This document shows positions 34,086 to 46,163 of a stretch of DNA of 64,000 bases, in pieces. The first letter of the stretch is position 1. Every line of letters starts with the position of its first letter. Both the position numbers and the translations under genes were made by a program. The notes under the pieces are model-generated. The model ran no database searches. It was not told the origin of the DNA and worked only from the letters and a program-made list of their open reading frames with translations. The stretch is from Akebia trifoliata (Eukaryota > Streptophyta > Magnoliopsida > Ranunculales > Lardizabalaceae), in NCBI GenBank assembly GCA_017979445.1, contig CM030717.1, forward strand, positions 21,501,288 to 21,565,287, written 5' to 3'.

Positions 34086-34855
34086 AGAGAAAAGGTGATG
34101 TGGGTAGTTAATGTTTTAGAGAAAAGTAATGGGTGGTTGGTTTGATGAGGGAGGTGAGAGGGGATGATGACATGTTCACCTTTTGATGGTAAAAGAGTGA
34201 TTGGTTGATGTGGGTTGTGGTTTATGGGTTAGGGTTGTGGGTTGGATAATTGGATATGGATAGTATGATGTCTTGTGGGTTTTTAGTGTTGGACTTTGGG
34301 TTGTAAGTTATTTTGGATTAGGTAGGGCTAGTTTTTGGATTGCATTTTGAGGATGGGTAGGTTTTAGGATTTAGGTAACATGGGGTTAATTTTAGGTTAA
34401 GGTGTAAAGTGAAAAATTGGTTTAGGAGAGAGTTAAGGGTTTATGGGCCTTGCATGGGCTTAAGGTGCTTAGGGATTTCGAGGTGGAGGGTGGATGATGG
34501 GTTGGCATCCCAAGTCTCACATTTTTTAATTTTTTAATTTTTTTGAGATTTTTGTAATAGTTGGTTCGGTCAAAAATGCCGCGTGTTGGCGAATCGGACT
34601 TTTTGGCCCCGTTGAAGGATTTCGTCAATTTTTTTGGATGTAAGCGTGGAGCGGTGAAGGTTGGGTCATCATGGGATGGGTCCGATCCCTTTGGTGGGTC
34701 CCTTAGACCATTGGGTGGTCTTGGGGGCCTCGATTCGATAAAAATGTCACTTTTTAGTGATTCGGGCCTTTGAGGCCCAATTGGCCCATTTATTTTGAAA
34801 ATCGATATTTTTGGGCCCTTTCGAGTGTGGGCCCGTTCAAATTGGGATGTCTACA

Positions 34856-34872
34856 GCTGCCCTTCTTTGCAG
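34856..34872 (-). promoter_or_regulatory. Polypurine tract of element 2
   Basis: The minus strand reads TGCAAAGAAGGGCAGC directly before the LTR start. Confidence 0.75.
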
Positions 34873-37537
34873 GAATTGCGTGCAAAGAACTGCAAAGAAT
34901 AGACTAAACCTCTATTTGCACGGGTCAGAGAACTTTGTAAAACACGACTTTGAATTATCGGTTAAATTGATGACTTTTGTAGAAAATGGCTACTCAAGCA
35001 CATGGTCTGACTGAGTTTTGCCTTATTAATTCCTTGATCTCGATGGCGTGGAGCTCGTGTGAGATCTCGGATTTGATGAAAGTTTGATGAGTTTTGAAAT
35101 TGGAATATATTTTTTTTTTTGTCGTGTTTTAACAAATCGGAGTTGAATGCAACTCGAAAGGATTTTTGAAATTCTTTTGATTTTTTTAATTTATTTTTTA
35201 TTTTTTATTTTTTATTTTTTTATTTATTTTTATTTTTTTATTTATTTTTGTTGTTTAGTTTTGTTGTTACTCTATTTCTAGCATAAGTTAACCCTCTCAA
35301 TTCATGCATTGTCCCTTGTAATGACGCCTTTGCTCCTTTCAATGGTGTAAGCAATATGGTTGTTAATAGCTGTCACAGATCCGAGAGAGAATTTTGTTGT
35401 TGGAGTCGAATCCACCAAGATGTGAAGGCAGGAAGGCTACATAGTCTGAGTCGCGTCCATTTAGCACACATTTATTGCGACAATATCAACAGGTGCATAA
35501 GTTGCGAATGAGTATATTGCATCGGTACTACTCTCTTGCAATATCAATATACTCTTTCGTCCTTCTTGATTCAATATCACACCAATATCTCTAGCTTGCA
35601 TGTTACTAGCCATAATACTTGCAAGGCGTTCGCACTGTCGATTTAAGGTAGCAACCCCTCGCTTTTCTCAAAATCCAAGGTCAGAGTTAACCAGGGTTCT
35701 ATATATACTGTGAAGTGCTTTGTCATCCACTTCTACATATTCAACCCATATGACTTTGGAGTGACCATTTGGCATTTCTTAGATTACACAGCTTAATGGC
35801 CTTCCTCGATATCTCAATATCGGACTATGACACAAATGATCCAAGGAAACATTGACCACCATCCAAATCCCTTCGGCATGTTGTTCACAAGAAACTCTCT
35901 CAAGTCGGAACCAGAGGTGAAGGGACTTGAAATTCTGCTGTCATCACTTGAAGGGCTCCATTGTAGTTTTCTACTATGCTCAGTGAGTCGTGATACTTTG
36001 GATGCTGAGGTGGTGATGAGCCAGGCTACCCGAATTCATGCTTTGTAGGAACGCCTTGACTCATTTTTCATTTCTTACAATGATGCTTGATCGACTGCGT
36101 TGTATCCCCATTTTTGTATTTTCTTGTCATTATCATGAATGTATGCAAAATGTTGAGAGATTAATGCAAAGAAAATAAGTTTTGTATTTACTTGGCCTTA
36201 GGTATATCTAATGATTTGAAAACTTGAAGTTTTAATAAGTCCTAGATTTTTCAACATTGGCCAAAATAGTAGGTTATTTTTTTATTTTTTATTTTTTGAA
36301 ATTTTTTGAAATGTCTTTATCAAATGAGTACGATAAATTTAGGATTTGTAAAATCTTTGGTTATGATGATCTTGATGTTTTTGCCAACCATAGAAGATAT
36401 AAACGTCAATTGCTCTTTTGGTTCCTTTAGAGTCATCCCCAATGCCCTGGTATTGGAAGACTATTATCTGTTTAAGTCTTAGGATTTTGGAAAGATTTCG
36501 CCGTTCACAGTTTATACTCTTGCGGGCCAGGAGTTTTTTTTTAACCCTTATTGCCCTTGGTGCCAATTACGATTTTCACCAGATCCGATTTTCACATTTT
36601 TGCGCATCGACGTCCTTTTTGGGATTTTCATCGTGCCGGTGGCTTTGATCTTGCCATAGTCCGATTCTTTTACTCATAGCGCCCTTTCGGGTTTTCACTA
36701 TGTCCTTTCAGACTATGCTTGTATCTTTAGATTTTTACATTACAATTTTGTTCGGAGTCTCTATGTCTCTGTGGCTTGGTGACTCAAGTTGAGGTGCAAG
36801 ATCAGCGACTCTACTCTTGCAGTAGCACTTTTTCTTGAGTAATGATATGGATTCCCCTATCGAGTTTGCTGACGACTATTCGTGATTCGGCAACTCAAGT
36901 TGAGCCGCAAGATCGGCTACTCTATACTTCGAGTACTCTTTTTTTTTCGAATATCCGACCTGGATTCTCCTCTCGAGTATTCTAACGACTAATAAGACTG
37001 TGGAGGTCCGGACCAAGTCGCAAGATCATTGATGCAGCCATTGTCATTGTGTTGCCCTAGGACGTTCCCTGATCAAAAAGGACTTTTGTTGGGACGAAAC
37101 ATTGGCTTAGGCTAATGGTAGTGGAAGGTTACAAAAAGATTAAAGTCTGGATATATTTAGAGTGGTTTAGACATGGGGTTTGTCTATTTTTGTTTCGAAA
37201 AGGTGATTTGCGTTTCCTCCCAGCGTCTCTCGAACTTGTTTAGGCTGGAGATTTGGGTCGAGCTCAGATCAAGTGTCCGAGTTTTTTGACTTTTTGATTT
37301 TTTTGTATTTTTAGTCGTTCACAGTTTATCCTCATGCGGACCAAGAGTATAAAGACCTTTGCTTTGATTTTCTTTTGTCTTTTTTTTTTTCGTTTCGTTT
37401 TTTGTATTGTTTTGTAGTTGTTGACTTGCCCCGGTCTTAGGTTATGAAATGAACGTGATGGCTCAAAAAGGCTTACTAGGGTTGGATAGTTTGTTTGGGA
37501 AAGCAAAGATGGCCTTTCGTCATCTCAGGGTCAGATT
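34873..37537 (-). mobile_element. 3' untranslated region of element 2
   Basis: About 2.7 kb between integrase and the polypurine tract. It is collinear with 55560-57780 of element 3, sharing for example the 'gttttgccaac' and 'ttgcgggccaggagtttt' blocks. It contains the antisense ORF remnant at 35800-36090 and T-rich low-complexity sequence at 35110-35260. Unlike elements 1 and A, no tandem array lies here. Confidence 0.75.
35800..36090 (+). pseudogene. Antisense ORF remnant (coiled-coil-like) in element 2
   Basis: The plus-strand frame, antisense to pol, ends [13 protein letters not shown], a stop, then ERLDSFFISYNDA and TGA at 36088-36090. Element 3 has the same ending without the internal stop at 56225-56410 (MISQATRIRALEERLDSFF). 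Heptad-like spacing of L, I and A suggests a coiled coil. Extra ORFs in antisense between pol and the 3' LTR are described for plant Ty3/gypsy elements of this group. The function is unknown. Confidence 0.55.
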
Positions 37538-39009
37538 TTAGGCGTAGTATTTTTTGACAGTGTCAGCATTGATCGGTTGCGGGAATATTTGTCCGTCCAT
37601 CTCCGTAAGGATCAGAGCTCCTCCCGTCATCACTTCTTCACGATGAATGGTCCCTCGTAGTTTGGTCTGAACTTTCCTCTGGCGTCCTCTTGTATTGGCA
37701 GAATCTTCTTCAGTACAAGGTCTCCTGGTGAGAAATTTCTAGGTTTGACTTTCTTGTTGTAGGCACGGGCTATCCGTCGCTGGTAGATCTGACCATAGCA
37801 GATGGCTGCAAGGCACTTTTCTTCAATCAAATTCAGTTGATCAAATCGAGCTTGGATCCATTCTGCTTCATCTAACTCTGCTTCTTTTAAGATCCGGAGG
37901 GAGGGAATCTCAACCTCTACGGGTAAAACTGCTTCCATTCCGTAGACCAATGAATATGGAGTTGTCCCAGTCGAAGTTCTGAACAAGGTTTGATAGGTGT
38001 GAAGTGCAAAAGGCAACATGTCGTGGTAATCTTTGTACGTGACTGCCATCTTCTTGATAATTTTCTTGATATTCTTGTTGGCTGCTTCAACTGCTCCGTT
38101 CATCTTAGGTCTATATGGTACAGAGTTGTGATGAGTAATCTGGAAGTCTTCCCACATTTTGACTATATCTTTGTTCTTGAAGTTCTTCGCATTATCAGTC
38201 ACTAGTCCGTTGGGAAGCCCATATCTCCAAACAATGTTGTTCTTGACAAACTTCAGGACATTACTTTTTGTGACGTTGGCATATGAAGCAGCTTCTACCC
38301 ATTTGGTGAAGTAGTCGATAGCCACTAAGATGAAGCGATGTCCATTTGCAACTTTAGGTGAGATTGGCCCTGTGACGTCCATTCCCCAGAGCGAAAACGG
38401 CCAAGGCGTAGTCATGTTATGTAATTCTGATGGTGGAGCATTGATCTTGTTGGCGTAGATTTGGCATAGATGGCATTTGCGAACATGCTGATAGCAGTCA
38501 CTTTCCATTGTCGACCAATAGTATCCCATCCGCATGATCTTCTTTGCTAGCATATGACCATTCATGTGAGGTCCACAGACTCCACCATGTACAGTATCGA
38601 TTAATCGTTTTGCTTCTGCTTCTGCAACGCATCGGAGTAAGACCTCATGATGTGATTTTTTGTACAGAATGCCATTGCTGATGAAGAATTGCCTTGCCAA
38701 TTTTTGAATGGTTTTGCGATCATTTGACGTTGCGTCTTGGGGAAGGGTTTGATCCTCGAGATATACCTTGATGTTCGAGTACCAAGGCTTTTCTTCAGGT
38801 TCTTCTACTTCGATGGGTAGACAATAGGCTGGCTTGTCTTGAATTCCAATCTCAATTGGGTCGATGACCAGATCTTCTGAAATACTAATCATGGAAGCAA
38901 GTGTAGCTAGTACATCGACGAACTGGTTCTTAGCTCTTGGCATGTATGTGAATGAGATTCTGTCAAAGTGTGAGCTTAGCTCCTCTAGATACTCGTGGTA
39001 AGAGACCAA
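37538..39009 (-). pseudogene. pol: Element 2 pol: end of second RNase H plus integrase
   Basis: A 459-codon open stretch. It starts within the second RNase H (FTYMPRAKNQFVDVLATL). It continues with the zinc region (HGGVCGPHMNGHM, CYQHVRKCHLCQ) and the core residues GMDVTGPISP (D), GLVTDNAKNF (D) and NGAVEAANKN (E). The C-terminal GKFRPNYEGPFIVKK follows. A one-base deletion near 37630 ends the frame early; homology continues to QPINADTVKKYYA and a stop at 37538. All integrase catalytic residues remain. It acts, in an intact element, to insert the cDNA into the genome. Confidence 0.88.
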
Positions 39010-39263
39010 TATCTGTTCTCGAGTTTTCCATTCTCCAGTCGTTTGATAGACTACCAGGCTTGAATCTCCGAAAATATCAATCTCGTCTACCTCGAGATCT
39101 AGTGCTGCTTTTAACCCTGCTAGGCATGTTTCGTATTCCGCTTCGTTGTTAGAGCATTGAAATTTAATCTGATTGCGATCGGTATATGGGACCCGTCTGA
39201 TTTAATCAAGACTGCCCCTATTCCATTTTCTTTCTGATTAGCTGCTCCGTCGAAGCACATTTT
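39010..39263 (-). pseudogene. pol: Element 2 pol: second RNase H, N-terminal part
   Basis: Reads KMCFDGAANQKENGIGAVL, SNNEAEYETCLAGLKAAL and IFGDSSLVVYQTTGEW once a frameshift near 39165 is allowed for. The D, E and D of RNase H are present. The TGA at its start (39261-39263) stands where the sibling has W (TGG to TGA). Confidence 0.78.
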
Positions 39264-40705
39264 TCAACCAGGTTCTTCGTTATCATCGTTTTCAATCTCG
39301 GCAAATAGTATGGCTTCATCCGGGAAGTTCATCTTTAACGGCTCATAATCAAGCAACGGGTGCTCGGCGAGGTGGTCAGCGATGGCTTGCCCTTTGATGG
39401 CTTTTTGGGTGACATAGGTGATGTCGAATTTTGATAACAATAACTGCCATTTCGCTGTACGGCCTGTTAGTGCTGGTTTTTCGAATAGGTACTTCAGGGG
39501 GTCCATCCTGGCCATAAGCATAGTCGAGTAGCTGAGCAAATAATGACGCAGTCGTTGAGATGCCCAGACTAATGCACAGCATGTCTTTTCAAGTGTTGAG
39601 TATTTTGCTTCGTAATTAGTGAATTTCTTGCTGAAATAGTAGATGGCCTGTTCTTTCCATCCTGATTCATCATGTTGCCCTAGCACACACCCCATAGATG
39701 TTTCTTGCACTGAGATGTACATCAGCAGAGGTCGTCCTAGAGTAGGAGGGACTAAGACTGGTGGATTGAGCAAATATTGCTTGATTTTATCGAATGCTTC
39801 CTGACAGTCTTTGTTCCACTTCTTCGGCATATCTTTCCTCAGTAACTTGAATACCGGTTCACAGATAGGTGTGAGTTGAGCGATAAACCGACTGATATAT
39901 TGTATTCTGCCCAAAAAGCCCCGAACGTAATTTTCTGTAAAGGGTGCTTTCATCTCGAGGATATACTTAGTTTTCGCAGGATCTATCTCGATACCTCTTC
40001 TGCTGACGATGAACCCCAATAGCTTGCCTGATGTCGCCCCGAATACACATTTTGCCGAATTTAGCCTTAAGCTGTACTTTCTGAGCCTGTCGAATAACTT
40101 CTTCAGATTTACCAGATGATTTTCTTCTATGCCGGATTTAGCGATCATATCGTCTACGTAGACCTCCATTTTCTTGTGGATCATATCGTGGAATAAGACG
40201 GTCATTGCCCGTTGGTAAGTTGTCCCTGCATTTTTTAGCCCAAATGGCATGACTTTGTAGTGGAAAGTACCCCATAGTGTGATGAACGTTGTCTTTTCTT
40301 GGTCTTCTTCTGCCATTTTTATCTGGTTATAGCCTGAGAAGCCATCTATGAACGAGAACATGCCGTGCCCCGCTGTACTATTGACTAGAGTGTCGATGTG
40401 TGGAAGTGGAAAATCATCCTTAGGACTGGCCTTGATCAAGTCTCGATAGTCAACACACATGCGTACTTTCCCGTCCTTCTTGGGTATTGGTACAATGTTA
40501 GCTAGCCATTCCGGGTACGTAGAGACTGCAAGAAACCCTACTTCGAATTGCTTCATGACCTCATCTTTAACCTTGAGAGTCCATTCTGGCTTTAGTCTTC
40601 TCAATTTTTGCTTGATTGGCTTATTTCTCGAAGTGATGGGTAGCTTGTGTACAACGAGATCCGTATCTAACCCCGGCATATCTCTGTATGATCATGCGAA
40701 GACGT
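39264..40705 (-). pseudogene. pol: Element 2 pol: reverse transcriptase and first RNase H
   Basis: A 471-codon open frame (39264-40679) with KQKLRRLKPEW, VRMCVDYRDLIKASPKDD, FSFIDGFSGYNQIKM, MPFGLKNAGTTYQRAM, YVDDMI (active site codons at 40149-40160), RGFLGRIQYISRFIAQL, LEKTCCALVWASQRLRHYL, RMDPLKYLFEKPALTGR and FDITYVTQKAIKGQAIADHL. Just upstream an in-frame TGA near 40695 replaces the W of FAWSYRDMPGL. The RT itself is uninterrupted and full length compared with element A. Confidence 0.9.
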
Positions 40706-41794
40706 CTTGATAATTCCGTAGGAACTTGACCATTTCTTCTTTCTGTTGTGACGTTAATAAATCTTCAATCTTGACAATTCGTGGGTCCTCTTCGATACCA
40801 AGATTGATTGAGTCTGTATCTCGATGTTTGGCTGAACACCTTTCTCGTGACGTTCTACCAAATCTTTGATTTCTTTGGGTGGATATTCCATTTCGTCCTC
40901 AGACTCTTCTTCTATCCTCCTGAGGTCGAAGTCGAGTTCAAGATCGAAATCATACTCGTCCCTTTCAAATTCTATTTTATCTGAGTACTCATTTAATGGA
41001 GACAGATCTCTTGAAAACTCTTTTTTTGATTTTTGAAAAATATCTATTTTTTTGCGATTTTGAAAGCTTTTTGATTTTTTTTGGTTTTTGAGAAATTTTT
41101 GATTTTTTTGCCTTTTGAGAAATATTTATTTTTTTTGTGATTTTCTAGATACCTGAAATCAGAAGAACAATCATGCAAATTTGTTAATAAAGATAGGGAG
41201 CCCCCAAAACAGTCTTTATCTGAGGACGAGGGCTCGTTATGATCCTCGGGCAAATTGATATCGCCTAACGACGTTTTTTTTTTAGGCCTCAACAGCCTCA
41301 AGAGTTAAAGGGGATTCTTTCCAGTTGTGCAATGTCTCCCCTTCTCTAAGGGGGCGGATGAGATGAGCAAGTGATTCGTTGGATGATTTGGTTGATGGTT
41401 CGGAGATGACCATGATCTCCGATTGATTGTTGTCAGGTTGGGGCATAGTCCCTCCCAAACTTGGTGGGATGATGACTGATGCCTAGTCAATACCCGATGA
41501 AAATGGCGAGTTGTTCTCTCGGTTGGTAGTGACTTCCACTTTAGTGGATTTTGGAGCAGTCTCTGATGGACTTTCATCGGAATCCCCATTGAATAGAACA
41601 TCAATGCCTTCTTCAAAAGATGATTGGGACTCTACGATTGGGTCTTCTTGAATGTGCACTAGTTTAGGGTTTACCATTTTTGGCTTCTTTGTTGATGGCG
41701 GTTCTGATAAGTCGTCAGGTCTGATATGGGACTTCGAGAAGTTAGCACTGATCTGAGGGACTCGACCCAGATTCCAGATGTTCGGCTCACGATT
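40706..41794 (-). pseudogene. Element 2 linker between G-patch and RT
   Basis: Three minus-strand frames (41483-41677, 41305-41616, 41044-41301) form a single acidic, Ser/Pro-rich linker with a TAG near 41487 (IDWAS to ID-stop-AS) and frameshifts. The part near RT contains KIEDLLTSQQKEEMVKFLRN. No catalytic domain is visible. It is collinear with 60102-60830 of element 3. Confidence 0.6.
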
Positions 41795-42166
41795 TTACTT
41801 TCTTGCTAGTCGAAGCTCTTTTTTCTTATCGTTCATTTCTGCAATATCCCTTTTTGTAGGTCTAAACCCTAGACCAAAATAAGGAGTATGCTTCCTTGCT
41901 TCGAACGGTGTAGCTCTTCCTCTTCCCCCTGGTCCCAACCCTTGCTTGGGTCGATAACCTGCCCTTTTCATAACCCGACCAACCAGCAGGTTTGTTCTTG
42001 ATAGCTTTGCCTTCACCTTCTCTTTTCCCTTCTCGATGTGATTGACAGCAGCGAATTGGTATGAATGGTAAAGTGCCTTGTCCTTCGTTATTTCGATATC
42101 AATGAATGGCACATCTGGAGCTCTCCCAGCTGGAATAAGGTTCTCTGCTAATACTGATATCATCAT
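41795..42166 (-). pseudogene. Element 2 G-patch-like segment after protease
   Basis: A 123-codon frame contains GRVMKRAGYRPKQGLGPG, GRGRATPF and FGLGFRPTKRDIAEM. The pattern of hydrophobic residues, a-G-Y-x-P-x-x-G-L-G and trailing glycines fits a G-patch, a small RNA-binding module reported in pol of Tat-type plant elements and of some retroviruses. It is separated from protease by a frameshift near 42130. The corresponding, badly degraded part of element 3 is 60834-61200. Confidence 0.6.
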
Positions 42167-43862
42167 CTGCCCCCATGATCAATTTGACTCTTTGGGGTAA
42201 TGAGGAAGGTACAGCTCCCGCAACATGGATCCAAGGTCTGTCCAGTAACAGGTTGAATGTCGTTGGTATTTCCATGACTTCAAATGTTACTTCGAAGGTG
42301 CAAGGACCTATTATGATAGGTAAATCCACTTCTCCCAAGGAATCCCTTCTCAAACTGTCGAAGCCTCGGACAACCTTGTTATTGGGTTTCACATATGACC
42401 AATCAGCGTTGAGTTTCCGGAAGGTTTCGAGCAGATATACGTTAAGTGCTGAGCCATTATCAATCAGTACTCTGGCAACCATCATGCCCTTGCATATGAC
42501 CATAATGTTTAGTGGTTCGACATGTCCCGTTCCCTCAGGCGTAAATTCATTCTCTGTGAAAATAATAGGATTGGGGGCCATGATCTGGCCGACTGTTTGT
42601 TCCAACTGTGCTGGTGTCGTGGTGGAAGGTACATGTGATTTCCCCAGAACTCTTAGCAATGCCTCTTGGTACTCTTTCGATTTTTGTATCAGTCCCAGGA
42701 TACTGATTTGAGCTGGTTGTTTGTTCAATCTGTCCACTATATTATGCTCACTCTTGAGAATGAGCTTAACGAAGTCTGCAGCTTCCTTGTCTGTGACCTT
42801 CACCTTTTTTTCTGTCTTCTCATCCTTATACAGCTTAGCCTTTCCCTTTGCTTTTCTTTTTTCTTCATCTGTCACCTCTTCTATAGTCTCTTCGATTTCT
42901 GTCTCGATGTTTTCCCCATTTTCTGGCAATTTTTGACATTTTTTTGCCTTTGTCATATGGCCAATATTAGCCACTATTATTTCTTTTATTGCTTCGACCC
43001 CCGTGGTTGTGGTGATAGTGGTCTCATAGCTCCAAGGAACTGCTTGTTCGGAGCTATAGGGGAATGGTTTAGGTGAGTGTATGATTATGGGGGGTGGATC
43101 GGGTTTCATATTGAGGATGAGGGGTGGTGGCGGCGATTTGAAGGTAGTGGTGGTAGGAGACATGGTGTGAGCTGATGGAGTATATGGAATGACAAGTGGT
43201 GGACGTGGGGACGAAGCGTATGGTATGTGAAGGAGGGGTCGAGTTGATCTTTGAGAATATGGTGGTGCGTAGGATATGACAATGGGAGGCCGGGTCGCAT
43301 TTTGATGATGGGGTGATCCGTAAGGTATGACTAAGGGTGGTCGACTAGTCGTATTTTGATGAGTAGGATGGATGGTGAGGTTGGCCAATCTGAGTGGTGG
43401 CAGTGAATATTGGGATGCGTTGGTTATGTAGTGGTTGACTGTGTTAACCGTTGATGCCTTGGATTCCTTGGTTAATTGGACTCTGATTTTTGTCCCAATG
43501 GGTGCTATCAAATCTGAAGGATTGAAGTTGAGTTCTCCGCAGATGACATTTACCCTGTGCCCACTCCCTTCTCCATTGTGAGTAGGTAAGGGGTTTTGAT
43601 TGATGTTCTGTTGTTGGGGCGGGTTGGCATGCTCATCTAGGATGAGAGCCTTTTTATCGATCAGGTTCTGCACTTGATGTTTGAGCTGCCAACATTGGTT
43701 TGTAGAGTTCCCTGGTGCACCCATGTGAAATTCACAAAACAAGCTTGGATTGTATCCTGGTCCCTTTTCGACTTCTGGGTTTGGTGGTCGTTTCGTGAGG
43801 TATTCTCCGTGGAGCAAGATCGGGAGTAATTCTGATAGATTTATTGGCAACTGAGTAAACAC
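42099..43862 (-). pseudogene. Element 2 gag C-terminal part and aspartic protease
   Basis: A 587-codon open frame. It starts with the gag knuckle-like FCEFHMGAPGNSTNQCWQL and QVQNLIDKKAL. A long Pro/Ser/Thr/Tyr-rich repeat region follows, then a charged Lys/Glu region (EEVTDEEKRKAKGKAKLY). The protease domain has ARVLIDNGSALNV (active-site codons near 42450-42475, DNG in place of the usual DSG/DTG) and FNLLLDRPWIHVAGAVPSSL. Whether DNG is a mutation is unclear; siblings are too degraded to compare. Antisense ORFs in this stretch are shadows. Confidence 0.82.
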
Positions 43863-45067
43863 TCTGTTAACTCTGTTAGGCCGAGCTTGCTGACCTTGCC
43901 CATACTATGGTGCCGTTGGTGAAGGATTTGCCCTGAATTGGTTTTTGAGGTACTGGGTTCCAGACTGGCGGAGGTGCCGGAGCACAAGAAGTTGGCGGAG
44001 CTTGTGGTCTTGGTGCTGGTACTGGAATGAGGAGGGTCGGTTTGGTTGTATATTGTTGACCTGTGTCTCTTCTTTCTTCTTTACTACTGGCACTGGTTTT
44101 CTCTGAAAGGGGATCCCTGCTGTTGCCCCTAAGCTTGTAAAGTCAAATATCAGACCATTTCGGATCCCATCCTCGACTCGGTCTGCTACTTGTACCAGAT
44201 TTGAAAATGTGCCTGTAGTGTGCCCCACCAGATGAGTATAGAAGGTATGCCCTAGTGTCGAGATGAATGTGGTGTTCATCTTTTGTTCGTTCATCGCAGG
44301 CCTTACTTGTGAGGATGACTCTCGCCACCTCTATGCATACTCTTTCACCGTTTCTCTCTGTTTTCTTGTCATCTTGGCCATGTCGTTCCGATCTAGACCA
44401 ACATCCGTATTGTACCGATAATTGTGCCAGAACATCTCAGCTAGGTCCTGCCAGCTCTTAATGAGTGTGTGGTCCAATCCAGAGAACCATTTGAATGCTG
44501 GTCCCATTAAGCTTCTTTGGAACAACTACACCAATAGCCTGTCGTCCTCGCCATATTGGCACATAAATCCGCAATATAGTTTCAGGTGTGACAGAGGACA
44601 TCCTACCCCACTATACTTCTCAAACTCTGAACATTTGACTTGGCTGGCAACTATGCATTTGGGTAAAAGCAGAGATCCTTAAATCGAGTTCCACTCATGG
44701 TGTTGAGGCCTTTCATTTTCCTCATTTCTTCTTGCAAAGACTAGATTTGCTGAGCCAACTTTTCGTCCGTTGCGCTCTTAGCTTCCGTAGCCCTGTATTC
44801 ACATTCATCATCGGGAATGACCACAGGGGGTGGTCGATTCTGTGGGATATAGAGCGGAGGCCCCTGGTATTCTGGCGCTGCAGGCGGTATTGTGATCTGT
44901 GGTCCTTGTGGAGGTTGCTCCGGTAAATCCTGATTTGATCCAGACGCATGTTGCTGTATTGTTTGAGCTTGTATGATGCTGGCATTGGCTAACACAGTGC
45001 TGTTATTTACGGGTCGATACCCCGACGCTTCGGTCACTGGAGGTTGTGTTGGTTCAGAAGAACTCAT
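43863..45067 (-). pseudogene. gag: Element 2 gag
   Basis: Starts at M (45067) MSSSEPTQPPVTEASGYR, a Pro/Gln-rich N terminus. The capsid-like region then has SLMGPAFKWFSGLDHTLIKS, AEMFWHNYRYNTDV, KQRETVKEYA and RWRES, and ends FQYQHQDHKLRQ. At least three stops (near 43906, 44330 and 44527) fit single transitions in glutamine or tryptophan codons (CAG to TAG, TGG to TAG), and there are frameshifts near 44640 and 44740. No other start is better, because the leader upstream is repeat DNA. Confidence 0.8.
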
Positions 45068-45250
45068 GGTGACGGTAGACGATCTGAGAAAATAGGTAGG
45101 TACTTCTGGCTGCTTGTATTTCTTTCATTTGGCCATTTGTGGGAACAGACAACCAAGTGTTACTATCTTATTTACAAAAAATGAGGATGTATGATGTTTT
45201 ATTAGATCAGGTAAAGTTGTTTATTATGAGTTTTGACGAAAAAGTAATTT

Positions 45251-46163
45251 CTCGGCGCGGAGCCGGCATCAACACGGAGTTGTTAAAATGTTTTATAAAA
45301 GAATTACATCAGCACGGAGCTAGTATCGACACGGAGTCGGTAAATTTTTTTTTTTATAAATGGAATTAACTCAGCGCGGAGCTGGCATCGACACGGAGTC
45401 GGCATCAACACAGAGTTGGCATCAGCACGGAGCTGGCATCGACATGGAGTCGGAAAAAACATTTTAAAAAGTAATTTCATCAGCACGGAACTGGCATAGA
45501 CACGGAACCGGGAAAACATTTTGAAAGCGAAATTATCTCAGCACGGAGTTGGCATCGACACAGAGTCGGGAAAATATTTTGAAAAAGTAATTTCATCAAC
45601 ACGGAGCTGGCATCGACACGGAATCAGAAAAATATTTTGAAAAAGTAATTTCATCAGCACGGAGCTGGCATCGACACGGAGTCGAAAAAATATTTTGAAA
45701 AAGAAATTATCTCAGCACGGAGCTAGCATCGACACGGAGTCGGCATCGACATGGAGTCGGCATCAACACAGAGTTGGCATCAGTACGGAGCTGGCATCGA
45801 CACGGAGTCAAAAAAATATTTTGAAAAAGAAATTATCTCAGCACGGAGCTGGCATCGACACGGAATCGGCATCAACACGGAGTTGGCATCAGCATGGAGC
45901 TGGCATTGACACGGAGTCAGGAAAACATTTTGAAAAAGTAATTCCATCAGCACGGAGCTGGCATCGACATGGAGTCGAAAAAATATTTTGAAAAAGTAAT
46001 TATCTCAGCACGGAGCTGGCATCGACAATGAGTCGGCATCAACACGGAGTTGGCATCAACACGGAGTTGGCATCAGCACGGAGCTGGCATCGACACGGAG
46101 TCGGAAAACATTTTGAAAAGGTAATTTCATCAGCACGGAGCTGGCATCGATACGGAGTCGGGA
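45251..46163 (-). repeat. Leader array I of element 2, 17-bp subunit with higher-order spacing
   Basis: The 17-bp unit 'ggcatcgacacggagtc' occurs with variants 'ggcatcaacacggagtt' and 'ggcatcagcacggagct', two to five in a row. The groups are separated by 'gaaaaaatattttgaaaaag' plus 'taatttcatcagcac'. Roughly a dozen groups are present. ORFs such as 45695-45991 are readings of the repeat. Confidence 0.88.

Larger units (their letters stand above)
32774..34855 (-). repeat. 3' LTR of element 2
   Basis: The minus strand begins TGTAGACATCCC (34855) and ends at TGTAACTACG on the plus strand (32774). Matches 48508-50601 over its whole length, including the G-rich region with repeats at 33855-34085. 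Confidence 0.92.

Noticed and set aside
42175..43076. Plus-strand ORFs of 178 and 136 codons opposite protease/gag
   Set aside because: Antisense shadows of the 42099-43862 frame; composition mirrors the coding strand and no domain is seen.
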